Shown in pieces: positions 39,148 to 50,918 of a stretch of DNA of 64,000 nt. The position numbers and the translations under genes were made by a program. Location: the NCBI GenBank assembly GCA_963978545.1, contig OZ021732.1, forward strand, positions 62,348,714 to 62,412,713, in the 5' to 3' direction. Numbering within the stretch: position 1 is the stretch's first letter; each line of letters starts with the position of its first letter. Origin of the DNA: Linyphia triangularis. Taxonomy: Eukaryota > Arthropoda > Arachnida > Araneae > Linyphiidae. The notes beneath the pieces were generated by a model that saw nothing but the letters and a program-made list of their open reading frames with translations, had not been told where the DNA came from and ran no database searches.

Positions 39148-39945
39148 GCATTTTATGCCTACTCTTTTTTTACCTTATAATATTTAAATTTCTCGATTTC
39201 TAAACATAAATAAATATTATACTAGTAAATATACTTCTGATTTTTAATATGCATATTATTTATTTTTGTGATTTTTGAAATGCCAGGAGTAGCTAGATAT
39301 TGAACAACATTGACGACACTTTTGTGTGGTTCCTAAGTGACCCATTCAAAGTACACTGCTTTTCATTCTTATTTTTAAACTTTTACTCAAAGGGGTGCCC
39401 CTAGATTCCGATCAAAATGGATGAAACTTTTTGTGTATTCTAACTGACCCATTATGTAACTATTCAAAGCTATGCACACTGTAAATGCTGGTGTCTTAAA
39501 TTTAGACACAAAATGTCTGAAAAATTCATTTCAGACACATTAGGTGACTTATTTTGCACAAAGGTGGTTTACTTCTTCGAATTTCAGACATTACACGGGT
39601 CTTAAATTGCTTTCAGTCACAACAAGTAACTGAAAATAAGACACTTCGAACCAAATTCAGACATTTCCAAAATTCAGACGCTTCTCTCTTTCAGACAGTA
39701 CGACCATGGGCCGTAGCAATTATATCATTCAAGTTCATTTACCAACTAAAACTACCTTTAAATTTTGAAGGATCCCAAAAAAAGTGTTGTTTTTCACAGA
39801 AATCCAAAGCTGTTGTTGTGATTTTCCATGTATCGAACCTGGCAACACTCTCGCCAGTTGAGAAACGTAAACAAAACATGTAGCACATTTGAACCTCTCG
39901 CGGCATTGCTTAGCATCCCGATGTCAACAAACAAACGAGATGGTG

Positions 39946-40437
39946 AGTGAATACGTTTAGGCCCTCAAACATCTAAGCAAGAACTGTGAATTCAAAGCTG
40001 TTACTGCTGAACTCTATAAAAACGAATACATTCGTGATGCATTTATAAGGGGATTAAAGAGCTCCCGTATCCGCGAACGTTTACTTGAAAACTCTTCTGT
40101 TACCTTAGAAATGGCTGTCGACCAAGCTCATGCCCTCGAACTGGCGGAATCTCATTCTGCATCATACCTCACTGTACCTCAGCCGATGACTTCTGCTGCA
40201 GTGGAAACTGCCGAGTCTGATCAAATACTCGAGGAAGAGCAAGTTGCTGCATTCTCCCGCTCTGGTTCATGTTTCTTCTGTGGCTATGATCGTCACCCTC
40301 GAAGCGCTTGCCCAGCCAAAAATGTAGTTTGTAACAAGTGCGGTAAGAAAGGACATTTTCAGCGGGTATGTAAAGCTAAAAATTCTTGTGGTTCTGGAAA
40401 TGTAGCTTTTGCACATTTTGTGTTAGGCCTCCCTTAG
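39946..40437 (+). pseudogene. Ty3/gypsy gag fragment with two zinc knuckles
   Basis: Capsid C-terminal text (I-R-D-A-F-I-R-G-L ... I-R-E-R-L-L-E), then C-F-F-C-G-Y-D-R-H-P-R-S-A-C and C-N-K-C-G-K-K-G-H-F-Q-R-V-C (both CX2CX4HX4C). The frame is open from 39961, with a TAG at 39958-39960 just before it. After the knuckles it runs only 20 residues to a stop, where a protease would be expected. Confidence 0.85.
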
Positions 40438-40772
40438 AAATCTGTGCTTTGACCAAGGCTGATGTCCCACCAGTCTCCTTGTTCTCAAATCTTACGCCTG
40501 ACTGTAGACCCATTCAAACAAAATCAAGACGTCTTCCCTCAGAGGATCGTGAATTTATTGCTAAAGAAGTGGACAGACTCATCAATGAAGGAGTCATCGA
40601 ACTAAGCAATTCCCCATGGAGAGCCCAAGCATTTGTCATCAAAAGAGATAATAAAAAATCTCGAATGGTCACAGACTACTCCCAGACAATTAATAGATTT
40701 ACTATGTTGGATGCCTATCCGCTTCCCAAAATAGAGGAACTCATCTCCCAGATCGCAACCTATCGAGTTAGC
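40436..40772 (+). pseudogene. Ty3/gypsy reverse transcriptase N-terminal fragment
   Basis: In the +2 frame: the linker P-I-Q-T-K-S-R-R-L-P, then S-P-W-R-A-Q-A-F-V-I and R-M-V-T-D-Y-S-Q-T-I-N-R, then D-A-Y-P-L-P-K-I: the fingers and first palm motifs of Ty3/gypsy RT. It starts immediately after the gag knuckles, so protease has been deleted. It ends before the catalytic Y-x-D-D box, at the CACATTCGCTCCAA duplication. Confidence 0.85.
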
Positions 40773-40773
40773 T

Positions 40774-41118
40774 CACATTCGCTCCAAAGTAGTGGGTACC
40801 GAACAACTGAATCATGCTGTCATCTATCGGCGCCTTCAGAAAAATTTACTGCACGACCTCCACACTACCAACTCAGCAAGCAACTTTTTCTCTCACACAA
40901 CCACTCAACTCTCATGTAACAAACTCAACTCGCACACAAGCAACTCAATCGTTCGACCCCTTCGCGACTCACTGCGAAGAGTCTATGTGGTGGTCTCGTG
41001 TACAAATGACAGATACAACAACTAGGCACTAGTGGTTCTTTTTGCCTAGCGGTAAGCATGCCTATCTACTGACCTAGGAGTCCTGGGTTCGAATCCCGTT
41101 GGCGCACATTCGCTCCAA
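40774..41118 (+). mobile_element. Insertion of about 317 bp with 14-bp direct repeats and a tRNA-like end
   Basis: CACATTCGCTCCAA occurs at 40774-40787 and 41105-41118, bracketing 40788-41104. The 3' part (about 41030-41104) is tRNA-like, with box B GGTTCGAATCC and text GCCTAGCGGTAAGCATG resembling a D arm. The acceptor and anticodon stems do not pair well, so it is not a working tRNA. Having the tRNA-like part at the far end is unusual for a SINE read on this strand. Confidence 0.5.
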
Positions 41119-44040
41119 CATAGACAGCAATACGACATTCATTTTCATATGTAATTGCGGGTTTTTTTTGTATTTAAAGTGTATTCTCAGCAAAAATTCT
41201 ATCTATTAAAGCAAACTTTGTCCAAATTGGTTCTGTAGATCATGAGTTATAGGCCAATATTAACCTATTCCTGATCAATGATTACAACATCATTTGAATT
41301 CTTCCATTTGACGGGTACCAGATAAAAATAGCCAATTTGCAGCGATAACTTATTCAAACTAATAACTTCCAATCTATGATAAGGTTTGGTTTGGCAGTCT
41401 CCCAAACTAATGAATAAAAATAAAAGTTCACTAGATCAAAATATTATTTTCGCGTAAACATTTCAGCTTGGCGATAACTACGCCAACTTTCCGACTTAAC
41501 GGTTTTTGGTACCCGTCTAACGGAAAAGTATCAAATATTGTTGCCAGAGTTTTCTCACGTACCCAAATGTGTCTTGAGTGTTTTTTTGTTTTTTTTAATA
41601 TTCAATTGGGGGTTATAGGAAAAATATTCCTCATTAATCTGATGCAATAAAAGTGTGATCAGAAGTGTTGGTATCGCTTGCCTCTTCTAGAACTGCTGCC
41701 ACTGCTGAATCATGGACGAACGGTATACACTATGTTCTAATTGCCCTTTAATACTGTTACTTCATACTCAATAGCACTTAGCAACATATCCAAACTGAGC
41801 ATCGTTGCCAAGCTGTTGGAGCAGTACTCTTTGATTGCATGATATGAGAGTAAGTACTATGTCACAAAAAACATAAATTGAACGCCGAGGGATATTAATG
41901 ACAACAGTATTCAAACTTGAAATAATTATGTCCTTGAAGTAGTCAAATGTTTTGATCAGCATTAAAAAGCATTTGTTCACAATAATATATACATGAACAA
42001 GTAGAATAGTATTTAAGTGACTTGGCAATCAATTGCTCAAACTCAGAAATGATTATTTTGATATGCACAACGGTCCCCACAACGGCTTCATTCCTAGTGA
42101 AAAAGTTGGTTTATGTAATATTATTTATCTTATTTTCAGTGCTTTTATTACAGTAAATTTTAATTGATCGATTTCTAAATCACCCTCACAGAATTCTAAA
42201 TTTTCTGTTTTTAACATTCAATTACATTTTTGTTGGTTTTGTTGCATATTACAGGTACTAATGATTTTGAAAATATATTTAGCATGATTTGATGTAATTT
42301 GGATAAAATTTATTGTGTCCTTGAATTTTATTTTATGAATGATCTTATATGTTCCATATTATTACATCTGAGGATATTTATGATATGACCTGCATATTAT
42401 GAGGACTGGGTACTCGATGACAGCATTAAAATCAGAAAAATCAACGCATTTGAAATAAATTGAATATTGGTCAAAATGAAGAAATTTTTTTTACATATGT
42501 TGTTCAAACCTTTTTTAAATTATATTTTAGAAAAAAGTTTATAATAATAGGCTAATAATTTATTAATAATCACTTATTCAAAACTCGATTAAAAAAAAAA
42601 TTTGCAATGAGTTGAATTTGGTTACATTCGTAGAGGAATCTTCTTAAAACTAATAAAAAGTTTTTTTGCTTTTTATTTCTTAGAAATGTCTATATACTAC
42701 ATTAAATATCAGCTTTCTCAAAATAATAATAGAAAGTTTTTTTATGTGGTAATTTGTTGAGCGTATGAAAATTTGCAATTTTTTAAGTAATAATAATTAA
42801 AAACTAAATTGTATAGATTTGAATAATATTTTTGTTTAATATGTACTTCAGATGTTATATAATTGCCATAAAAAATTTCAATTCTATATCTTGCATAGTC
42901 TTTTATATGAGCATACCAAAAGTTGGAAAATCAACGTTTTGAGAAAACGTGAAAGAACTATAAAAGTTTTAATAACTTGCATGTTTTCCAAGTTTAATGT
43001 GCTTCAACTCTGTATTTTGAAGCAGCCATCTTTACAGATATTTCAAATTCCTTTTTTAATTCCCCCCTCCCCCTTTTCTTACATTTTTTTAGGTTTTTTA
43101 AATGCCCTCTCTTCTTTAGCTTCTCAACGATTAACGAAAAGTCGCAGCGATAGGGAAAATTGTTGTAAAAAGGTCCCATCCCCAAATTACTGGAATTTTA
43201 ATATTATTTTAGTTTTAGTATGCACTTAATATGTTATTTAATCATAATAACAAATTTCAACTGTATATCTGGCATATTTTTTTTACAAGCATACAAAAAT
43301 TTGGGAAACTGACGTTTTCAGAAACGCAAAAATTTTTGCACAACTTGCATACTTTTCAAATTTAATATACTCTACCTCCATATTCTGAAATGTCTCCTTA
43401 CAGATACTTCTATGCCTTCTTGTTTTAATTGTTTATCTTTTATGCATCTTTTAAAGTTTTTTTTTTTTTAAAGTCCTATATCTGCTTCAACTATTCGACA
43501 ATAATTGAAGCATTGTAGTGTTTATTATGTAGTGTTATTATAGGGAAATGTTATAAACAAGTTAAATTCCCAGATGGAGAATAATTAGATTATTACTGCT
43601 TGATTCATCATTCAAATAAGTTTATGTTGCCACATAATGTATCTTAGACTTGCCAATGCAACTACTATATAAGTGTTTACATCACGCTTGTTATTTGATG
43701 TTAAAATTGACTTGTAAAAAGCAACTTAAAACTGTGATACAATCTTGGAAGTCAAACCTTTTCTATTTAAGATTCAGCCACAATACAATGTCCATTTTAT
43801 CCCAATACATATATTTACATTAAGTCCCAAATCCCTTGCTTGGATATATTAATAGTTGTGTGCCTATTATTAACAGTTGTGTTGCAGTTTTGCAATCCCA
43901 TGCTTAAATTTACCAGGAAAGTGAAACATAGTCAACAAAAAGTTATTTTGACTTTTATTTTAATAAAAATTTGTAATTTAACACAAGCTCATTTATTGCA
44001 TTTTAATTTAAATAAATGTATTTTTAGCTTCCCAACATCT
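41119..44040. other. Interior of element Z, no gene; one tandem duplication
   Basis: No recognisable ORF. About 42835-43210 and 43215-43520 are diverged tandem copies (shared ATATCT-GCATA, GCATAC-AAA-TT-GG-AA and ACAGATA). Frames at 41768-42028 and 42852-43229 have no motif. Confidence 0.5.
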
Positions 44041-44428
44041 GAAAGGTAACATAAACAACCCTTTCAGACACATCAACTGTCTGAAAATATCCCCAATTCA
44101 GACAGTCTAAACGTCTGAAAATACCCCATTTTAAGACACTTCAAGTGTCTTAAAGATTAAGACACCATTTTAGATCTTAAAACAGTGCCACTTGTTTAAG
44201 ACAATTTTGTGTCTTATTTTAAGACATTTCCATTTGCTGTGCAAATGCTAGTTTTTTGAAAAATTTAAGTATTCGTTCAAAAATTGGCTTAAAAGTGCAT
44301 TTTTTGTATGTTATGGACATTTTTGATGCCAAAAGGGCGCAGCTAGATATTCAACAAAATTGATGAAATTTTGTGTCTGTTTTAATTGACCCATTAGGCA
44401 ACTTTTCCTTGCTATGTCAAGACCTATT

Positions 44429-44459
<31 letters not shown>

Positions 44460-45197
44460 TCCACCCTAACATTCAATCTTACATTTTGTGACATTTAGAT
44501 ACTTTTTTGCTTATAGCAAGAGCAGAGCGGCTAAATACTGAGCAAAACGGACCAAATATTTTGTGTGTTCTAACTGACACATTAGGCAACTATTATATGC
44601 TATGTCAATGCCATTTTTTAAAAATTATTTCCAAAAATTAAAAAAAAAAATGTCTTAAAAGTAAATTTTTTGTGTGTTTTTGGATATGTTCAATGCTAGA
44701 GGGGCGCAGCTAAAAAAAATGAAACAATTTTGACGAAATTTTGTGTGCGTTTTAACTGACCCATTAGGTTACTGTTTTACATTATTCCAAGACCGATTTC
44801 GAAAAAACATTTTTGTATTTCCCCTAACGTCGAATCTGTACGATTTTGCGACATTTAGGCACAATTTTATTCAAAGCAAGAGGGGCGCGGCTAAATATTG
44901 AGCAAAATCGATTAAATTTTGTGTGTGCTCTAACTGATAAATTAGGTAACTATTCCATGTTATACCAATGTCGTTTTTTTAAAAAATAATTTACAAAATT
45001 TTCTAAAAAATGGCTTTAAAGTGCATTTTTTTGGTCACTTTTAACATTTTCAGTGCCAGGGGGGTGCGGCTAGATATTGAGCAAAATTGACAAAATTTTG
45101 TGTATGTTCTAATTGACCCATTAGGCAACTTTTCCACACTATTCCCAAAACGATTTCGAAAAAAATGTTTTTTGGCCATTTTTGTTCCACCCTAATG

Positions 45198-47289
45198 TAC
45201 AGAGAATTAAATGTGAATTATTTAGTTTTCTAATGAATTAAATGGTTATTATGCCAAGTTATCAATTTAAATTGAGGCTGTAGTTCACTCTTATCATATA
45301 TATATTCTCCTTTTACGATCTTCTTATACATTTAGAATAGAAAAATAAATTTTAACCAAATATTGCCAAAAAATTATTATGATTAGTGTCTGCTTATCGC
45401 TCATAGTGTATGTAAAAAAATTTCTTATTAAATTAAAAACATGATCATAATTAGAATTTTGAGATTTTTTTTTTAAAAAAAACAACGTTGCAAACAATCA
45501 GAATAATTTGTTTGTAGAGATTATTTAGCAAAAGGAATAACTTCAAAATAGAAATACGTTTTTTTTATTAATCGTATTACCATTGAAATATTGTCGAAAT
45601 GAGTTTACCAGATGAATATCATTTCATCATAATCACTTTCTTTTTCCAGTCTACTTCTTTTTTTATTTGTTAAAATAGATTACGTCCTTGAAATGCATCT
45701 TTAATAATAAAGAAATAATTTTCGAAAAAATCCCTAACAATATGATTTCTTTAACAATGACTCTTTAACATTAAAGCAGTTAAAGTGTTGCAAGTTTCTT
45801 TAGAAATAAATTAATAAGTTATTACAAAGGGTCGACAAAATTTCAAGGTTAAAAATGTAAAAATTATTTCATTGCTGTATTTTACTCTTATAATCTCATT
45901 TTTATGAAAAAAAACTTCTATACACTATCTAAATTTCTCGAATTTGGACAATTGTTACAATATCACAAGTAACATTTTGTTTGATGATAATTTCTAACAA
46001 TTGCAGTTATGCAGGTTTAACCGGAATCTAATGGCGTTCAATTTCTTTACATAATTCATTCGGAAATAATCTTATCAGCATTAATTTCACATTTTTATGA
46101 ATATGACAAATACAAACTGTGAGTGTTCCACTTCGACACATGTAAGGCCAATTATTAGTTCAAACTTGGAAAACCCAATTATAAAGTATGTTAACTCTTC
46201 CATACATTCAACAAAAGATCTAACAACTAAATTTTCATTATTTAATTCTTTTAAAAAATTAGAAAATTTACTTTCAGTTCTTTGTACATTCTTTTGCATA
46301 AGGCGAATATGGGAATCCCAATCGTCTCTTCGTGCCCTCATGTGAGTATCGTTGGAAGTTAGGACAAGGGTTTGCATTTAAATTTATAACTTGTCATCCC
46401 ATTGCGGTCCCAAAATGACACCAACAGATTTTTGTAGAGAATTAATGTATGAAAAAAATATATTTAAAAAAAAGATACCCCTTTTTAAGATATCGAAGGT
46501 CAAAGGTCAAACTGTGTATATTATATCGAAGTGTTTGTTGTATTCATCAATTTTATATGGACGCCTTGTAATTAACTACTCTATAACGAAGTTATTTCTC
46601 AGTAAAGATTTTCTGATCTGAATTTGTAAAATTGGTTTTCTGAATCTGCGGGGGGTACGATTACTCACCAAGCCTTAAATTCATGCGCTATTAAATTACA
46701 TTTTTAAACAATGTATCCCCAAGCCTATGCTATAGCAACCTTATAACAGTTGGTCAAATGAAGTCCACTGAAAATCTTTAAACTCTTTTCTTTTTGTCGG
46801 CAAAAGTAATTTCAACTTGCCGGTTGCGTAAATTTTTTATCTAATATATTATTTCTCAATGCTAATTCCTCATGATCATATAACTCAAATATAAATTATT
46901 CCACATTGTCAGAAAAGATTTGAATAGTAAAGTTAGAGTGATAATTAACCACTAAGGAAGTTATAACGGTGTCCAGTAGTATATATTCTAAGTTTCCATT
47001 TATGGAAACACACTATACTTCGGTCGATTTATTATTTATGCAATTGAGCTGAAACTTGGTTTAATAACTGAACCATAACCTAACTATACTTTGGCTAAAC
47101 CTTAATAAATTAACCATAATTTTACTTCAGCATTGGGTTCAAAATAGCGCCTAAATTGAATCTGTTCGAATTAATAAATCGATTGCAAAAAATTTATGAA
47201 ATTTTTTTAATCATTTGAACTCCATATGTAAATGTACAGCATAAAAATTGTATGAAATAAATCAATTATTGAAAAAATACTTGAAAAGT
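45198..47289. other. No gene recognised between T1 and the esterase 3' end
   Basis: Includes a 96-codon minus frame (46377-46087) with charged, helical-looking composition (S-H-I-R-L-M-Q-K-N-V-Q-R-T-E). It has no motif, and upstream in-frame stops argue against a real exon. Confidence 0.4.
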
Positions 47290-47290
47290 T

Positions 47291-47300
47291 TTTATTTATT
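47291..47300 (-). terminator. Poly(A) signals of the right esterase gene
   Basis: Two overlapping AATAAA hexamers on the minus strand, about 70-80 nt past the stop codon of the last coding exon. Confidence 0.6.
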
Positions 47301-47369
47301 ATAATTATATTATAGAATGCAACAATTACAGAGAATAAAGTTGTCATTAAAAACATATAGGAGAAAAAT

Positions 47370-47496
47370 CTAAAGGCCAAATTTGGGTTTTAAAAAGTTG
47401 CAGTTTTCTTCATAAGGTGGTCTTTTTAAATTTTGATGGAATTGTAAGTCCTTGGGATTAATTGGCTTGACATCCGAATACCAGTCATCTGGACGC
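47370..47496 (-). CDS. Acetylcholinesterase-like carboxylesterase (right gene), last coding exon
   Basis: Too short to show up as a long open frame, found by splice phase. A pyrimidine-poor but usable acceptor (TTTTTAACAG) precedes 47496. The first base completes the GG| codon left by exon 54549-54089. The exon encodes 41 residues: R-P-D-D-W-Y-S, a linker, then Y-E-E-N-C-N-F-L-K-P-K-F-G-L and a TAG. This matches the family's C-terminal pattern (x-x-C-x-F-W/L-x-x-x-x-P). The Cys is the one that normally pairs with the Cys of the Y-H-C-P motif in the previous exon. Poly(A) signals follow. No GPI or tetramerisation tail is present. Confidence 0.85.
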
Positions 47497-50395
47497 CTGT
47501 TAAAAATAAAAAAAAATATTAAAAAAATTGTTACTTGCAAGGTAATTTCTCACCAGATTTACACAAAAGAAAAGTTGCACGTTTATTCTAGCGTTTTGGA
47601 ACCTTGGCATCATGGAGAAATGCGAGGTTGGAAATGACAAGTACACGTGGTAGTGTAAAAAACTCAAGAAGAGTTTTATAGCCGTGTAATTTCTTTGTCA
47701 TTTTTCTATCAAAAGAATGATATTTTGTCGCCAATATTTTAGTAATAAATATACACTATCAAAAGTCATATAGTAGTGTGGTGAAATAAATATGATATCC
47801 AAAGTGTCTTCTACTCAGTAAGCTGACAAGAAGCATCAAATCTCAGGTGCATCGAATTCTAGATATTCTGAAAGATTATGGGCTTAGCAGCGCATGTGTC
47901 AGGAAAGCCTTTTTGATCATGCATTCTCTAGAAGTTTCTAACAATGGACAATTCCCGCATTTTTTATTCAATTCTAAATGTTTCGAAAAGGCCATAAACA
48001 GAAAAATTTCTGCTCAATGCTCTTTAAAAAAAAAAGAAAGAAAAAAAAAAATTGCAATCAAAATTTCCTTGTTAGACGTTGGCGAGAAAACGATTCATTG
48101 AATGTGACGTCAAGAAATCCCAAACATCTTGGCTTGAAATGCGGTGGCGGAAATCAGTTTAACAAGTTTCTCAAAATTGCTCCAACCTGTACTGGTTATA
48201 GAAATGGTTTACCAACGTCAAATATTTCAACGCCAACTATTTAGTACAAACCTCACGATAACCATAGAGAATGAAGCTTTGACGTCACAGATTTTGTTGT
48301 GTGTTTTGATCGGTTTGGTTTTAGCTCGGTTTTAAGGCATTTTCTTTTTCTTAATATTTAAATAACTAATTTTTTTAAAGAACTTTTGTTTAAATATATT
48401 TGGAATCAGAAAGAAATTCTTCATAAATATAAACTAATTCCACTCGTTTTTTAAAAAATGCGGGAACTGTCCATTGGGCTGAAACAGCTTGTATAATATA
48501 AAATTAAACAGCAATATTAAAATAAAATTTGTGGAGCATCACAAACTTTTCAAACACTGCAATAAAATTTAACAGATTGGTATAATTTGTCGTTTTGGTT
48601 TTCATATTTTCATTAATATAATTATTTTTCAAATGGTGATATTTTGGCTATAATTTCACTGTTAAAACAATATATACAAACTAATGAAATAGCGGAGGTA
48701 TATTTGGCGGTAATCATTACATTATTCCTTTCCTATTATTGAAACAGAGGAGGTACAGACAGTGATGGTCAATGCTCAAGGGGCAATGTTGAAGACGTTC
48801 GTTTTTCGAATGTTTATATCTTTATTGAATTTTGACGAGAATTCTGGGGGTAGGGATGTTTAGAACATCTTAAAGTCAATACCAGTGCATTTTTAATTCA
48901 AATCAGTAGAGCTGTTTTTTGGGCAATTGCGAAAATACATTTTTCAAATGCTGGTTACCTTAAACGTGTTCTTGATTTTAATGAAAGCTTTAGTGACAAT
49001 CCCCATGGCCACCACTAACCAGCATACAAAAGTAGTTGAACATCGTAGGTCAAACCACTCGGGAGTCATGTGACCACGTACAAACAGCCAGCAAACCCAC
49101 GTACAATTACTTTAGACTACTTTTTTGAACTCAGGACGTTTCAAAACGTGCAGAAATGCAACAAAAAAACAATTTTTTTTAAGCGAATGCATGACTTTCC
49201 TTACTCTAAATTACCTGAAGGATAGTTGAAAGTAAAAATTGACTAAAATTAATACTTTAATCAACAGTTTTTACTTGTGGATTACATTCGTGTGGAATGC
49301 GTACAAAGGCAAGCATCTTATGAAATTTATAATTTAAATTCTTCGAAATATTTTAAATCTTTTGGAACTGTTTCAAACAGTATCTGCAAAATAATTATCT
49401 CGTCTATTTATCATCTTATTTGTTTTACTAATGGATGCAGTCAGGGCCGTCGCTAAGAATTTCGATTGGGGGGGGGGGGGGCGATAGACATACATTTGCC
49501 GACTAAAATCAAGACAAGTAAAATGTAAATGTAGAAAATATCTATTAAGATGTCAATCTATTATTAATTAAATTTTATTAATGCAAAATTAATGCATATA
49601 TTTTTAATTATTTGTTAATTAATGCGTAATTAATTGTTAATGAGTTTATAACTAATTGTTTATTTTTTTATTTAATTGTGAATTATTTTATTTAATGTGT
49701 AATTAATTTTAATTAGTGTTTTTAATATTTTATGTCATTTTATTCATACTTAATTAATGTCATATTTTAAGTAAATTCCCTTCACATTTTAGTTATTCGA
49801 AGTGCTTTTATGAGGGGAGGGGAGGCATTTATCACTTGCAGATAGAATGCATTCTCACAGTCTTGAACCAATTCAGTAACATGAGTAGTACAAAGGCTCC
49901 ATTTCAATACAATTTTTTTTTGGATTTTCAAATTGCAGTTTGGAAGAAATTAATTAAATGTGTAAAAGTGGATGGAAATCGCACTAAACACGAAATAAAT
50001 TGCATACTTTTGGAAACCTTTTAAAAATAAGAATAAACTTTTTATTTAAAAAAAAAAAATAATTGATGTTTTTTATGCCCGTCGATTAATCTCTTTTAAA
50101 TGGCCGGCCTTTGAATATAAATGATTCAATTCTTGAAAGACCTTACAGCTCTGGAACCAAAACTAGGTACTTCTGGACCCGAACTCTTCACTATACGCAC
50201 AACTATATTTATAAACACAATTGTGTTCACATATATATTCACTAACTACAAGATGTGGGATGGAAGACTAAGGTTATAGTTAGTGTGATATAAACATACA
50301 TACAACAATAAAACAATTTAAGGTTGGTGGAGATAATTAAGAGAGTATTATGCTTTATATATATATATATAAGTATTTATCGTGTATGCATATAT
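47497..50395. other. Last intron of the right esterase gene, left part; repeats
   Basis: No gene. About 48840-49235 is a second copy of the repeat at 23940-24315. 49441-49480 (CAGGGCCGTCGCTAAGAATT followed by a G run) looks like the terminus of a hAT-type element, from memory. The 84-88-codon frames near 47847-48244 are not supported. Confidence 0.45.
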
Positions 50396-50857
50396 TGTTG
50401 CACAAATTGTCTGTATATATTGTAAATAGTGACGTATTATTTTAAAATTCAATTGTAATTTATTTGTATCTTATTTTATTTATTAATAGCGATTATACAG
50501 GTTAGAAAAAGGTGGCAACATCTAAAGCAATCGAGAGAGTTCGAGATGTTTCTTTTCCAACGAATTGGCTGGAAATTTCGCGAATGTCTCACGCGCTTGT
50601 ATATAAAAGACTGGAGAACGGGAAAGTTTTCAGATTGACTTCGGACTTCGTTGAAAGCTGATCGCTTTGTTTACCTATTGGAGTGAGCTTGTATAATCGC
50701 TGAATTCGAAGTTATTTTTGTTGAAGCTTGTGTTGAAGCTTGAGAGTAATTAAACTGTTGCCTGTGAATAAATTTTGTGAGTTTTCTGAAGAAAGAATAA
50801 ATATTTTTAAACCGTGAAAATTGTGCCATCATTGCCTCAGTGGAAAAATTCATAACA
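50396..50857 (+). repeat. 5' LTR, 462 bp
   Basis: Contains TATATAAAAGACTGG (TATA region, about 50599-50613) and a late AATAAATATT (about 50797-50806) as a polyadenylation signal. Ends CATAACA. Confidence 0.93.
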
Positions 50858-50858
50858 G

Positions 50859-50876
50859 TGGTGTCAGAAGTGGGGT
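50859..50876 (+). promoter_or_regulatory. Primer-binding site of the Ty3/gypsy element
   Basis: TGGTGTCAGAAGTGGGG one base after the LTR, a primer-site sequence common in metazoan Ty3/gypsy elements. Confidence 0.75.
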
Positions 50877-50918
50877 CTCGTAATTTTGAATGCCGACAAC
50901 TAGAGGAATGATGGACAA

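Larger units (their letters stand above)
39477..44239. mobile_element. DNA element Z nested in T1, termini rich in AGACA/TGTCT
   Basis: The left end CACTGTAAATGCTGGTGTC and the right end (reverse CAGCAAATGGAAATGTC) continue with matched GTCTTAAA-T-AGACACAAAA. Both subterminal zones (39477-39700 and 44040-44239) are full of TGTCTGAAA/TTTCAGACA motifs. TGCA flanks both ends (39473-39476 and 44240-44243) as a probable 4-bp target duplication, and the flanks rejoin into a normal T1 arm unit. No transposase recognised inside. Confidence 0.65.
37254..45197. mobile_element. DNA transposon T1 with about 1-kb internally repetitive TIRs
   Basis: The ends read CAGTAGG (left) and the complement of CATTAGGG (right), each flanked by TA (37252-37253 and 45198-45199). 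The left arm (37254 to about 38360) is the reverse complement of the right arm (about 39285-39476 plus 44240-45197, split by another element). Each arm is 2-3 diverged units with the phrases GGGTCAGTTAGAACACACACA, AAATTTCGTCAATTTTG and TAGCCGCGCCCCT. Decayed transposase lies at 38380-39150. Related elements: 55300-57281 and 61281-63868. Confidence 0.75.

Noticed and set aside
41030..41106. Functional tRNA gene
   Set aside because: Box B is good, but the acceptor and anticodon stems do not pair; it sits at the end of an inserted repeat.
46087..46377. Possible exon of a 96-codon charged protein
   Set aside because: No recognised motif, in-frame stops just upstream, and overlapping frames on the other strand of similar length.
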